Below are positions 1-9,410 of a stretch of 64,000 nt of DNA, piece after piece. This DNA is from an uncultured Rubritalea sp. (GTDB lineage Bacteria; Verrucomicrobiota; Verrucomicrobiia; Verrucomicrobiales; Akkermansiaceae). Position numbers and translations under genes: made by a program. The DNA lies in the NCBI GenBank assembly GCA_937132085.1, contig CAKZNV010000248.1, forward strand, positions 38,243 through 102,242, read 5' to 3'. The notes below the pieces were generated by a model. That model was not told the origin of the DNA. It ran no database searches and saw nothing but the letters and a program-made list of their open reading frames with translations. How positions within the stretch are numbered: position 1 is the first letter of the stretch; each line of letters begins with the position of its first letter.

Positions 1-2
1 AA

Positions 3-146
3 CTAAAAGAATATCTCGCAAATACAGACATGAGTATTGGCGAAATTTCCTATTCAATGGGATTCAAAGCAAGCGAAGAAGCCTCTCGATTCTTTAAGAA
101 AATGACAGACATCACCCCTACTGAATACCGCAAAACTCAGCGTTAG
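3..146 (+). CDS. C-terminal fragment of an AraC-family HTH transcriptional regulator (5' end outside window)
   Basis: Frame 3 translates to LKEYLANTDMSIGEISYSMGFKASEEASRFFKKMTDITPTEYRKTQR*, the typical second HTH of AraC/XylS (IGEISYSMGF..S.FFKK..G/TPTEYR). Confidence 0.85.
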   Translation, partial: LKEYLANTDMSIGEISYSMGFKASEEASRFFKKMTDITPTEYRKTQR

Positions 147-155
147 ATAGCCATA

Positions 156-641
156 TTAGGCTGGAGTTTTTTCAAATTTACCAGCCTTACGGTTTTTCCA
201 AACTTTGCCAGCTTCAAATAACTCTCCACTCATCGCAATATAGACACCAGACCCTTTAGATTGGGCTGCTCCCATTGCGAGACCTAAATTAAACACAGCG
301 TCTGTGATTCTGAATCTTGCTGGAGAAAGAGCTCCAGTAATCACGATCGTTTTACCTTCGATACCCATGAGGTATTCAGCAGTTTCACACATCGTGTCAG
401 TGCCATGCGTAATGAGGATCTCATCTTGTTTACTTTCTTCGCAGCTTTTTCTAATAAGAGCTCTGTCATCATCGTTGAGCTCAAGACTGTCTTTGCGCAT
501 CAATGAGATCAGTTCATAATCAACATGCACACCCACTTCATTAAAAATATGCGGGATGGTAGGCTCACCAATTTCGTATTCTGATGTAGCATCAAAGTAG
601 ATTTTATCTATCGTCCCGCCAGTCGTGAGTATTTTGATCAT
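156..641 (-). CDS. Asparaginase-domain protein (N-terminal domain only, 161 aa)
   Basis: TTGGTIDK near the N-terminus and THGTDTMCETA motif of the asparaginase family; full-length C-terminal domain absent. Confidence 0.8.
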   Translation of the reverse strand: MIKILTTGGTIDKIYFDATSEYEIGEPTIPHIFNEVGVHVDYELISLMRKDSLELNDDDRALIRKSCEESKQDEILITHGTDTMCETAEYLMGIEGKTIVITGALSPARFRITDAVFNLGLAMGAAQSKGSGVYIAMSGELFEAGKVWKNRKAGKFEKTPA

Positions 642-739
642 GTCTTTTATAGAGTGCTATTGTTAGCTCTCATTAGTCTTAGCCTATTTATTTAGCAACA
701 TCAAATACAGATGATCAATGAAATCAAATATCAATACGC

Positions 740-3034
740 TTACTCCTTCATTTTCAAATCTTTCGCATTCCAGGGTAGATTTCTTTTTTTAGCCGCAGCT
801 CTAATTTCCTCAGCTTCTACTTCAGATACATATCCTCCTTTGTTTACCCCCATGTTTCTGATAAAATTTAATAAATCTGCAAGTGCTTTATCATCTTTAA
901 GGGCTGGGTTCTGAATATAAGGAGGCATCGCCATGTTGGTTTTCACTTTTTCACCATTGACGGTGATCGGCCCCATAAGACCATTTAAGATTACCTTACC
1001 GAGAATATGCTTATCACCTACTACCCAATCTGATGGTGCAAGCGGTGGCACACCAGTAGCATCCTGTCCCTCACCTTTAAGGCCATGACAAGCTGCACAT
1101 GCAGCCGCAGTAAATACTTTTTCTCCTCGCTTGAAGCTCAATAAATGCTCTCCTTTGAGACCTTCTCCAGACTTCTTCACTTTCTTCTTAGGTGAACCTT
1201 GGAGCTGCTTAAGCAGGCCGTTTAATCGCTTATCACTTGATGCTAAGTTTTTCACCCTAGAGGAGTCTTTTAAATTCCTAGATCCCACGATGAACAGATC
1301 TTGTAAATACTTCGCTTTAGGAAATTTCTTAACAATCCCTTCTAGCCTAACAACAGTCTTGTAAAAAGCATGCGATCCCAGAGCGTAGCTGTATGAATAA
1401 ACAGTCTGCTGAGTAGGCTCATAGTTTATTAAAATATCATCCAATGGCTGATCAGAAAAGTGAGATAACTCTAGAGCTATCGTCTGGAGTTGATTAGATT
1501 CTGAAGCCAATGCTCTCAATAGCAACTGACTAGGTATCACACCAGTTACTTCAAGCGTCCACAAAAGGTGCACCATCTGGTATTCATTGTTTGATTTCAA
1601 CCCTACTTCCAATGCCTTCGCTAGAATTTTGGAATTTTCAGCTGCATCCGTCTTCTCCAGTTTCTCAACTAAGAGCCTCTGGGCTTTATCTCTAACAGTC
1701 CCATTTGCATGTCCTAAAAATTCAATGAGCTCTTCGTTACTGGCCTTTGACAACTGAGGAACTTTACCTAGTGGATTAGCAGCATAACTTATTCTATAGA
1801 TTCTACCTGAATGCTCAGCCGGCTTATCCAGACCTCTTGAAGAATATTGTTTTCTCAAGTAAGTCGTCATGTAGGTCTTATGCTGAATCAAACCAAAGTG
1901 CATATCCAACATCCATACTGAACCATCTGGTGCAGTATAGAGATTCACTGGGCGAAACCATTCATCCGTTGAAGCGATCAGATCTTTTGTCTTAAAGGGA
2001 TTCGATGATGTTGCTGACTGATTCGAATTACGTTTAAGATCTAACATCGAGACAGTATTTACACACGGAGCACTAATTAGACTGCTTCCTTGATACCTTT
2101 TAGGGAAGTTCTGCCCTCTATAGATCGTCATGCCAGAAGCCGCAGTAACCTTAAAAAGCTTACCTGTCTTTTTATCTAAAATTCCAGTATAGGCCCTGTT
2201 TACACCTGGGTTAACTCGGATAGGGTTCACTCTATTACCAAGATACGAGGTAGGCGACTTACTTAGCTTCACCTTTGGATAAGTTAGCGTCAGCCCTGGT
2301 CTGAAATAATCCGACTGCAGTAAGGTTGAGTTGTTGTTAGAATAAAGTCTACCATAGCTATCCTGAGCGATTCCCCATTGACCTCTAAACAGAGTCGATT
2401 CTTTAACCCACTTACCATTTACCCTACGATAACGCTTATTAGATTTAGCATTATAATACCAGTTATCCAGACCTCGAAGAAGACCATTAGCCTTGTGCTC
2501 TGCATTTCCACCAGCGGCATACTCAGCATCGATCAGCTGTTTCTCCCCTACTGGTTTATATCCATCTCTCTTGATGAAAAACAGCTTATCCTCACTACAG
2601 TAAAGCACCCCATCAGAAGTAACCGCTATCGCTCTAGGCAGGATAAGATCATCTAAAAAGACCGTAGCCTTATCTAAGTTTCCATCACCATTACTATCTT
2701 CTAAAATACGAATCTGCCCATTTGGCTCATTCTCGTCACTACCGTCGAGATCGAGCATGTAATTTCTCATTTCTACTACCCAAGCTCCTCCATCAGCATC
2801 AAAATCTAACGCCACTGGCATTCTAACAATTTCACCATGAGCGATAGCATCAAGCTTGAACCCCTCAGCCACCTCAAAAGTTTTAAGTGAATCTTTAATG
2901 TTCAGATACGGAGACGGTGGTATCTGATCCGCAGGTATAGGATCTATTTGCTTCCCCTTAGTTCTGTCATCACCGTTTTGAGCAAAAGCCTGTGTAATCA
3001 ATAGAGCAGACACTCCTAATACTGTAAATTTCAT
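740..3034 (-). CDS. Secreted PVC-type dehydrogenase/beta-propeller protein with C-terminal c-type cytochrome (CAACH)
   Basis: MKFTVLGVSALLITQAFAQ signal peptide at internal Met; 'VALDFDADGGAWVVEMRNY', HEAT-like middle, C-terminal FTAAACAACHGLKGEG heme motif. The longer ORF start at 3127 reads through a repeat spacer, so 3034 is preferred. Confidence 0.85.
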   Translation of the reverse strand: MKFTVLGVSALLITQAFAQNGDDRTKGKQIDPIPADQIPPSPYLNIKDSLKTFEVAEGFKLDAIAHGEIVRMPVALDFDADGGAWVVEMRNYMLDLDGSDENEPNGQIRILEDSNGDGNLDKATVFLDDLILPRAIAVTSDGVLYCSEDKLFFIKRDGYKPVGEKQLIDAEYAAGGNAEHKANGLLRGLDNWYYNAKSNKRYRRVNGKWVKESTLFRGQWGIAQDSYGRLYSNNNSTLLQSDYFRPGLTLTYPKVKLSKSPTSYLGNRVNPIRVNPGVNRAYTGILDKKTGKLFKVTAASGMTIYRGQNFPKRYQGSSLISAPCVNTVSMLDLKRNSNQSATSSNPFKTKDLIASTDEWFRPVNLYTAPDGSVWMLDMHFGLIQHKTYMTTYLRKQYSSRGLDKPAEHSGRIYRISYAANPLGKVPQLSKASNEELIEFLGHANGTVRDKAQRLLVEKLEKTDAAENSKILAKALEVGLKSNNEYQMVHLLWTLEVTGVIPSQLLLRALASESNQLQTIALELSHFSDQPLDDILINYEPTQQTVYSYSYALGSHAFYKTVVRLEGIVKKFPKAKYLQDLFIVGSRNLKDSSRVKNLASSDKRLNGLLKQLQGSPKKKVKKSGEGLKGEHLLSFKRGEKVFTAAACAACHGLKGEGQDATGVPPLAPSDWVVGDKHILGKVILNGLMGPITVNGEKVKTNMAMPPYIQNPALKDDKALADLLNFIRNMGVNKGGYVSEVEAEEIRAAAKKRNLPWNAKDLKMKE

Positions 3035-3104
3035 ACAGCCAATGTAATAGACAATAAGCAATAAACAATTACGAATTGCGCATTGGTTACTAGGAAATTG
3101 CGAC

Positions 3105-4652
3105 CTACTTGTCTGGTCTACTATCAATCTCCATCATGTGATCATCATAGAGTTTCACTTCTTCCTTTATCTTAGGAAGCAGGAAGTAGATTCCAATAAA
3201 GTTAGGGAAACACATCGCAAACACCATAGCATCTGAGAACTTAATCACGCTCACTAGGTTAATTGAAGTTCCAATCACAATGAATCCACAGAAAATCAGC
3301 TTATAAACGATCTCCATTTTTCTACTTCTACCGAACAAATAAGCCCAAGCAGTTTGTCCATAGTAAGACCATGAAATCATAGTTGAGAATGCGAATAAGA
3401 TTACTGCTATGAATAAGACATAGGGGAAGAATGAAATAACGCTTCCAAAGGCATCCGATGTCACTCCAATCGCTTGTCCCCAGCTTGCACCAGCAGCAGT
3501 CTTAGCTCCTGTGATGATGATAACTAGAGCTGTCATTGTGCAAACCACTACTGTATCAATAAATGGCTCTAGCAATGCTACGTAACCTTCAGATGCTGCC
3601 TTACGAGTCTTCACTGCAGAGTGAGCAATAGGTGCAGAACCAAATCCTGCTTCGTTAGAGAATGAAGCACGCTTCACCCCTTGGATCAACACACCGATAA
3701 GACCACCTATTCCTGCATCCATGGAGAACGCCCCATCAATAATACTCTTAACAGCCATTGGGATTTCTGAGAAATGCGAGAAGATGATATAAAGAGCACA
3801 GACTACATAAATTCCACACATGAATGGCACTAGTTTAGAGGTAACCTTACCAATACTCTTGATACCACCAATAATTACAGCTCCGACAGCGACAGCCAAT
3901 AGAACACCGAATAACCAACCTTTACCTATAAACCAGCTATCTGCTCCTCCAGAGACTGCAACCATTTGTTCAAATGCTTGATTACCTTGAAACATATTGC
4001 CTGCTCCGAATGAGCCAAACACACATGCCACAGCAAAGATCACAGCTAAAATCTTACCGATTACAGGCACACCTAGCTCACTAAATCCCTTACTAAGGTA
4101 ATACATACCACCACCGTAAACTTTCCCGTTTTCATCTATGTCACGGTATCTCACACCCAGTGTGCACTCACAAAACTTCGTCGTCATTCCCAGTAATCCA
4201 CAAACGATCATCCAGAAGGTGGCGCCTGCACCACCGATTGAGATAGCAATCGCTACACCAGCTATATTTCCTAATCCAACAGTTGCCGAAAGCGCTGCAG
4301 AAAGAGCCTGAAAGTGAGTAATCTCACCCGGATCGTCCTTACTGCTATACTTGCCTTTTATCGTTCTGATCGACTTACCTAGACCTCTGATATTAATAAA
4401 CCCAAAAAACACTGTTAAAAATAGCGCACTCACCGAAAGCATTACCAAAACGAATGGAACCTCAATATCTGTGCCAGGTATAGGCACTAGAAAGAAAACT
4501 TTCTCATCAGCAAAATCTGCCACCTCTTCCATGACACCACCTAAGGTCACCCCCTTGCCTTCACCAGCCCAAGCACTTCCAGTCATTAAGAACAGACAGG
4601 ATATGGCGGAAATGTAGCGAGAAAGTGTCTTAGTTTTTGAAAATTTTATCAT
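3105..4652 (-). CDS. Alanine/glycine:cation symporter family protein (AGCS)
   Basis: Multi-pass protein with ALSATVGLGNIAGVAIAI and SFSNEAGFGSAPIAHSA family signatures. Confidence 0.9.
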   Translation of the reverse strand: MIKFSKTKTLSRYISAISCLFLMTGSAWAGEGKGVTLGGVMEEVADFADEKVFFLVPIPGTDIEVPFVLVMLSVSALFLTVFFGFINIRGLGKSIRTIKGKYSSKDDPGEITHFQALSAALSATVGLGNIAGVAIAISIGGAGATFWMIVCGLLGMTTKFCECTLGVRYRDIDENGKVYGGGMYYLSKGFSELGVPVIGKILAVIFAVACVFGSFGAGNMFQGNQAFEQMVAVSGGADSWFIGKGWLFGVLLAVAVGAVIIGGIKSIGKVTSKLVPFMCGIYVVCALYIIFSHFSEIPMAVKSIIDGAFSMDAGIGGLIGVLIQGVKRASFSNEAGFGSAPIAHSAVKTRKAASEGYVALLEPFIDTVVVCTMTALVIIITGAKTAAGASWGQAIGVTSDAFGSVISFFPYVLFIAVILFAFSTMISWSYYGQTAWAYLFGRSRKMEIVYKLIFCGFIVIGTSINLVSVIKFSDAMVFAMCFPNFIGIYFLLPKIKEEVKLYDDHMMEIDSRPDK

Positions 4653-4907
4653 GATTGCGTGTGTTTTTAGTAGCGAGTAGTGGACTCTGGCATTTGCGAC
4701 CCTCCTGACTCAAGGAAAAACCTATTTAACTTAACGAAAATATTCTACAGATATTTAGATAAATGTGCTCCCTACCATCGCTACTTTGTTAATAATTGAG
4801 AAATTTTATGATTTTAATTTGAGGTAATAAGTAATAATGTGCCACTCATCACGTATAGTTTAATAGCTTAAAATCATAATCGGACTCTATATCCAGCAAC
4901 TAAATAC

Positions 4908-7646
4908 ATGTCAGATCCACTGAAACCACAACACTTAGCGCCACTACCTGAGTCACTACGCAAGCAGCTTGAACAATTCAAGAAGCATCTCTGGCGCATA
5001 AAAATCACGGAAGCTGTCTTAGCAGGTATCTTAGGACTAGTTGCTTCATTCGCACTCGTGTTCGCACTCGACCGTATCTGGGATCTTTCTCCATTACTTA
5101 GAACAGTCATCCTTATTCTTGGTGTTTCACTATTTGCAGTCTTCGCCCCACTCTGGATCAATCGATGGGTATTTAAACACAGACGTGAAAATCAGTTAGC
5201 TAAACTCATCTCTAACCATTACCCAAACCTAGGTGACCGCCTTCTCGGTGTTGTCGAACTTCAGGATCAAAATGAGAACTCTAAAGCGCTTTCTCCTGAA
5301 CTCCGTGAGGCTGCAATGATCGCCGTAGCAAGCGATGCTAAATCTAGAGACCTAGATCTGGCGCTCTCATCCACTTGGCTCAAAAAACTCACCCTAGGTG
5401 TAGCGGGACTAGCTCTCATCGCAGGCACAGCCTTCATGATCTACCCTAATGCAGGTAAAAACGCTCTAAAGCGTTGGTTCATGCCACTTTCTGACACGGA
5501 GAGATTCACCTTCACTAAAGTAGACCTATCAGATATCCCTCAGCCTCTCTACGTCCCATTAGACGAACCCTTCACACTTCACATTCCACTCTCCTCTGAC
5601 ACTGAGAACAAACCAGAATTCACCGAGTCTCGCTACGAAACGAAAGGCAGCTACACGAAGTGGGAGAAATTTGCTCTCAACGCAAACGCTTACGATCTAA
5701 AGTTCAAAGGAAAAAGATCCAAGGGAGAAATTACCTTCAAACTAGGTGATGCAAACCACACTCTAGAAGTAATTCCTGTAAAGAGGCCAAAACTAGCAGG
5801 TATTAAAGGCCATATTACCTACCCTGAATACCTCCAGAGAACACCAATCACTGAAGATTTCTCTACTGGCCAAATCGACATCTTAGAAGGCAGTAAGCTA
5901 TCCATCATAGCTAAAGCAGACAGAAATCTAAAATCAGCGACTGTAGGACCACTCTCGATCGAACCATACATTGACCTATCAGACCTAGAGTCACTTGAAA
6001 TCCAAGGCATAGATCCAAACAATCTACCTGAGCCTACGTTTAAAGATCTCAACCACAAGATCAGCTCGGATAAAATCCTCGCTGACCCTATTACTATCTC
6101 TAAGAACTCACTCACATTACCGATCAAGTGGGTTGATGCATATGGCATCCACGGACTTAGAGAGTCAGAAATTAATATTTCACCAATCACAGACTCAGCA
6201 CCATCCACCTACATCCGTGGAGTTAAAAAGCAGATCTATATTCTCCACACTGAAGTCCTAGCACTAGGTTTAGTAGCTGAAGATGACTTCGGCATCAAAT
6301 CAGCGGGCTTCGATTGGGTCGGAGAATTCAATACTCCATCAGCAAATGCTCCAGCGAAAGGTGAACAAGAGTTCATTAAAGGTGATCCTTATAAAAAGAA
6401 TGTAGAGGACGAAATCTTGATGGACTTCGCAGCTAGAAACATCCCACCACAAAAACTGACGATCAAATCCTATGTAGACGACTACAATCCTGCTACTAAA
6501 CGTGTCTACTCTGAGCCTATCGAAGTCTTTCTCCTCTCAGAATCTGAACATGCTAACTATCAAAAAGAGCGCATCAAGGAGATCCAATCAGACCTAGAAG
6601 ATGTGATCCGTAAGGAGACAGAGCTACTTTACGAGAACAAAAGAATCGAAAAAGACCTCAAAGATCCTAAGAAAGCTGATGAAGCTAAGAAGAAACTAGC
6701 TGACCAGAAAGACAAGGAACTCGATAACAAAGAGGAGATGAAAAAGCTAAAAGAGAAGATGAAAGATGTTCTCAAGCAATCGATGAAAAACGATAGTATC
6801 GATTCTAAAACCCTCAAAGAAATGTCCGAGACTGCTCAGAAGCTTGAGAAGATGGAGCAAAAAGATATGGAAGACATTGCTAAGAAGCTTCAAGACGCTC
6901 AAAGCAATAAGAACTCCAAAGAAAAGACTGAGAAAGACCTTAAAGAAGCTATTAAAAAGCAGGAAAAACTCATCGAGGAGATGAAGGACACTGCTAAAAA
7001 GGCTGAAGAGGCTAATAAGAAACTCGAATCTAGCACCTTTGTTAATCGTCTCAAACAAGCAGCTGAAGAAGAAGATAGCATTCACTCTAACTTACTTGGC
7101 AACTGGGACCAACTTGGTAGCCGTAACTATTCTCAGCTAGATCCAGAGATTAAAGATCTAGCACAAGCCCTCTACTTACAACAACAGCAAGCATCATCAG
7201 ATATTCGCTGGATCCAGGAAGACTTGAAATTCTTCCACGCTCGCACTCAAAAAGAACAACATAAGAAGCTAATCGATCAGATGACTGAGGCTAACATCGA
7301 TGAGGGTATGTCCTTCCTTGAAAGCCGCTTAGAAAACAATCACACTTACGTTTCAGCAGCTAAAGCTAAATACTGGGCTAACCTCTACCGTGAATGGGCT
7401 AAAGAGCTCGACGGCGCTAAAGAAGACAAGCCACCAGGTGGCGGCGGCGAAGGTGGCGATCAAAACACAGAAGATCAAGACTTCGAGTTCATGATCAGAG
7501 TCATGAAAATGATTCAAAAAGAGCAAGCCATCCGTGCGCGCACTAGAGCACTAGAACAAAGTAGAAGAGACGCCACAAAGCAACTTCCTGCTGCACCAAG
7601 AACCAACCCTGGCTTTGAAGGCAATAATTTTCAAACAATCGAATAA
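4908..7646 (+). CDS. DUF4175-like large membrane-anchored coiled-coil protein (912 aa)
   Basis: Two N-terminal TM segments, Ig-like middle, long Lys/Glu coiled coil, Gly-rich C-terminus; resembles the TIGR02302/DUF4175-like proteins of PVC MoxR-type operons. Confidence 0.6.
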   Translation: MSDPLKPQHLAPLPESLRKQLEQFKKHLWRIKITEAVLAGILGLVASFALVFALDRIWDLSPLLRTVILILGVSLFAVFAPLWINRWVFKHRRENQLAKLISNHYPNLGDRLLGVVELQDQNENSKALSPELREAAMIAVASDAKSRDLDLALSSTWLKKLTLGVAGLALIAGTAFMIYPNAGKNALKRWFMPLSDTERFTFTKVDLSDIPQPLYVPLDEPFTLHIPLSSDTENKPEFTESRYETKGSYTKWEKFALNANAYDLKFKGKRSKGEITFKLGDANHTLEVIPVKRPKLAGIKGHITYPEYLQRTPITEDFSTGQIDILEGSKLSIIAKADRNLKSATVGPLSIEPYIDLSDLESLEIQGIDPNNLPEPTFKDLNHKISSDKILADPITISKNSLTLPIKWVDAYGIHGLRESEINISPITDSAPSTYIRGVKKQIYILHTEVLALGLVAEDDFGIKSAGFDWVGEFNTPSANAPAKGEQEFIKGDPYKKNVEDEILMDFAARNIPPQKLTIKSYVDDYNPATKRVYSEPIEVFLLSESEHANYQKERIKEIQSDLEDVIRKETELLYENKRIEKDLKDPKKADEAKKKLADQKDKELDNKEEMKKLKEKMKDVLKQSMKNDSIDSKTLKEMSETAQKLEKMEQKDMEDIAKKLQDAQSNKNSKEKTEKDLKEAIKKQEKLIEEMKDTAKKAEEANKKLESSTFVNRLKQAAEEEDSIHSNLLGNWDQLGSRNYSQLDPEIKDLAQALYLQQQQASSDIRWIQEDLKFFHARTQKEQHKKLIDQMTEANIDEGMSFLESRLENNHTYVSAAKAKYWANLYREWAKELDGAKEDKPPGGGGEGGDQNTEDQDFEFMIRVMKMIQKEQAIRARTRALEQSRRDATKQLPAAPRTNPGFEGNNFQTIE

Positions 7647-7679
7647 GCGAGTAATTAGAACATAAACAACGTATAAACT

Positions 7680-8060
7680 ATGAAAAAGACAATACTTATA
7701 ACCACATTTACAGCCCTCGCCTGCTGTGCTGTCAACGCTGGAGGTTTGAAAGATGATCTCAAGAAGAACAATAGTAAGACTCCTAAAATTGCTCCTAAAG
7801 AAATGCTTAAAAAGCACGCTAAGGATGCTACTAAAGTTGCCGGAGAACAAGACGAACTTTCTGCCGACGTGCAAGATCTTGTTCAGGAACAAACTGATCC
7901 TAAAGTAATCGAACTCCTCAACGCAGCTGAAGAGCTCATGGGTGAAGCCACTGAGCTTCTCGAAAACAAGAAAACTGACGGTGGCACTCTCGCTATCGAA
8001 ACAGAAATCATCGAGAAAATCTACGAAGCAGCTAAGAAAAAACAGTCCAATAGTAGCTGA
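7680..8060 (+). CDS. Small secreted hypothetical protein; N-terminal half of an ORF interrupted by in-frame UGA
   Basis: Signal peptide MKKTILITTFTALACCAVNAG; TGA at 8058-8060 is in frame with ORF 8079..8342. Confidence 0.7.
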   Translation: MKKTILITTFTALACCAVNAGGLKDDLKKNNSKTPKIAPKEMLKKHAKDATKVAGEQDELSADVQDLVQEQTDPKVIELLNAAEELMGEATELLENKKTDGGTLAIETEIIEKIYEAAKKKQSNSS

Positions 8061-8078
8061 CAAAGCAGCAAAAAAGGC

Positions 8079-8342
8079 ATGGGTTCCATGCTCGAAATGA
8101 TGAAAGGAATGATGGATAAAAAGCCTGGAGACAAGAAGGGTGATAAGCCTGGAGATCAACCTGGTGAAGGTGGCGAAGGCACAACAGATAAAACCAGCAG
8201 TAAGATCGATGGTTCTGCTAACAACACCAAAGAAGAACGCCGAGTCCCTAAAAATCCGTCTGCTGCTAGCAGAACACTTCCTAGAGAAGAACAGAGAGCG
8301 ATTGATGCCTACAACAAGCAGAAAAAAGCCACAAAAAAGTAG
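8079..8342 (+). CDS. C-terminal half of the same ORF (in frame after UGA); Gly/Lys/Asp-rich hypothetical
   Basis: 8079-7680 = 399 = 133 codons, so same frame; no signal peptide of its own; no clearly spaced Shine-Dalgarno. Confidence 0.5.
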   Translation: MGSMLEMMKGMMDKKPGDKKGDKPGDQPGEGGEGTTDKTSSKIDGSANNTKEERRVPKNPSAASRTLPREEQRAIDAYNKQKKATKK

Positions 8343-8367
8343 AATACTTTAAAGTCACATTCACATA

Positions 8368-9408
8368 ATGCGAATCAAGAATATCACCAAAACATCTCGT
8401 CAATGGAGCACGTGCTTAGCACTTGCCCTAGGTCTGGGTGCCGTGCCATTGCTGCCTAATAATGCCAATGGCCAAAGCATTCCTCGCCGTGGCGTAGATG
8501 TCATCCCTAATGAGGTTGAACTAGCCTATAAGAAAGGTCTCAAATATTTAGCTAAATCACAGACCCCAGATGGATCGTTTGGTGGCGGTGGATTTGGTGC
8601 TCAGCCAGGACTTGTAGGCGTCTGCGTATTATCATTTCTAGCTCACGGCGAAGACCCTGCTCATGGTCAATATTCAAAGAATATTCAAAAGGGCATCGAC
8701 TTCCTCATCAAGTCACAGAATAAAACGACAGGTATGATGGGCTCTAGCATGTATAATCATGGATTCGCCACTCTCGCCCTCGCTGAAATCTATGGAATGG
8801 TAGAAGACAAACGTGTTGAGTCAGCTCTACAAAAAGCGGTGAACCTCATCGTTTCCTCTCAAGAACGTAACCCAACCAATGCTTGGAGATATGGCCCTGA
8901 CGACAAGACTGCTGATACAACAGTTGCAGGCTGTCAGATAGTTGCTCTCCTTGCAGCTAGAAACGCTGGTATTCCAGTGGCTGATAAGAACATTGATAAA
9001 GCCCTAGCATACATGGCTAGCTGTAGAGCATCTAATGGTGGCTACGGCTACACATCTAAAAACTCTCCACGCACCACACTTACTGCGATTGGTTCCCTTT
9101 GCCTTTCATTGGCAAAACAAAAGGATGACAAGGCGTTCCCTGTCATCACGAAGTTCCTGAAAAGCCGATTAGAAGACTCCTCCCATCACTACGTATTCTA
9201 CCACGAATACTACATGGCTCAGGCTCTTTTCCATGCTGATGAAGAACTATGGAAGATTTGGAATGAAAAGAACACAAAATTAATGACTGCTTCACAGATG
9301 CCTGATGGCAGCTGGAACGACAGCCGAATGGGCCAGTCTGGTGCTACTGGATTCGCTCTCCTTTCAATGGCTCTCAACTACAGATTCCTACCAATTTACG
9401 AAAAATAG
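8368..9408 (+). CDS. Secreted prenyltransferase/squalene-cyclase-like alpha/alpha toroid repeat protein
   Basis: Repeated Q.PDGS(F/W)..., NGGYGY, DTTVAGCQIVAL toroid repeats; N-terminal signal peptide ending ...NNANGQ. Confidence 0.8.
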   Translation: MRIKNITKTSRQWSTCLALALGLGAVPLLPNNANGQSIPRRGVDVIPNEVELAYKKGLKYLAKSQTPDGSFGGGGFGAQPGLVGVCVLSFLAHGEDPAHGQYSKNIQKGIDFLIKSQNKTTGMMGSSMYNHGFATLALAEIYGMVEDKRVESALQKAVNLIVSSQERNPTNAWRYGPDDKTADTTVAGCQIVALLAARNAGIPVADKNIDKALAYMASCRASNGGYGYTSKNSPRTTLTAIGSLCLSLAKQKDDKAFPVITKFLKSRLEDSSHHYVFYHEYYMAQALFHADEELWKIWNEKNTKLMTASQMPDGSWNDSRMGQSGATGFALLSMALNYRFLPIYEK

Positions 9409-9410
9409 TC

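Noticed and set aside
3035-3127. Extended N-terminus of the PVC cytochrome protein (795 aa start)
   Set aside because: The extension translates a heptad repeat spacer and overlaps the AGCS 3' end; a clean signal peptide begins at the Met at 3034.
6747-7085. 112-aa antisense ORF (MNAIFFFSCLFET...)
   Set aside because: Shadow of the coiled-coil Lys/Glu region of the 912-aa gene; AAG/GAG codons avoid stops on the other strand.
7551-8159. 202-aa antisense ORF spanning the DUF4175 3' end and the UGA-split ORF
   Set aside because: Composition (Phe/Leu/Ser/His-rich) is typical of the reverse complement of a Lys/Glu/Asp-rich coding strand; the sense strand carries signal peptide and codon structure.
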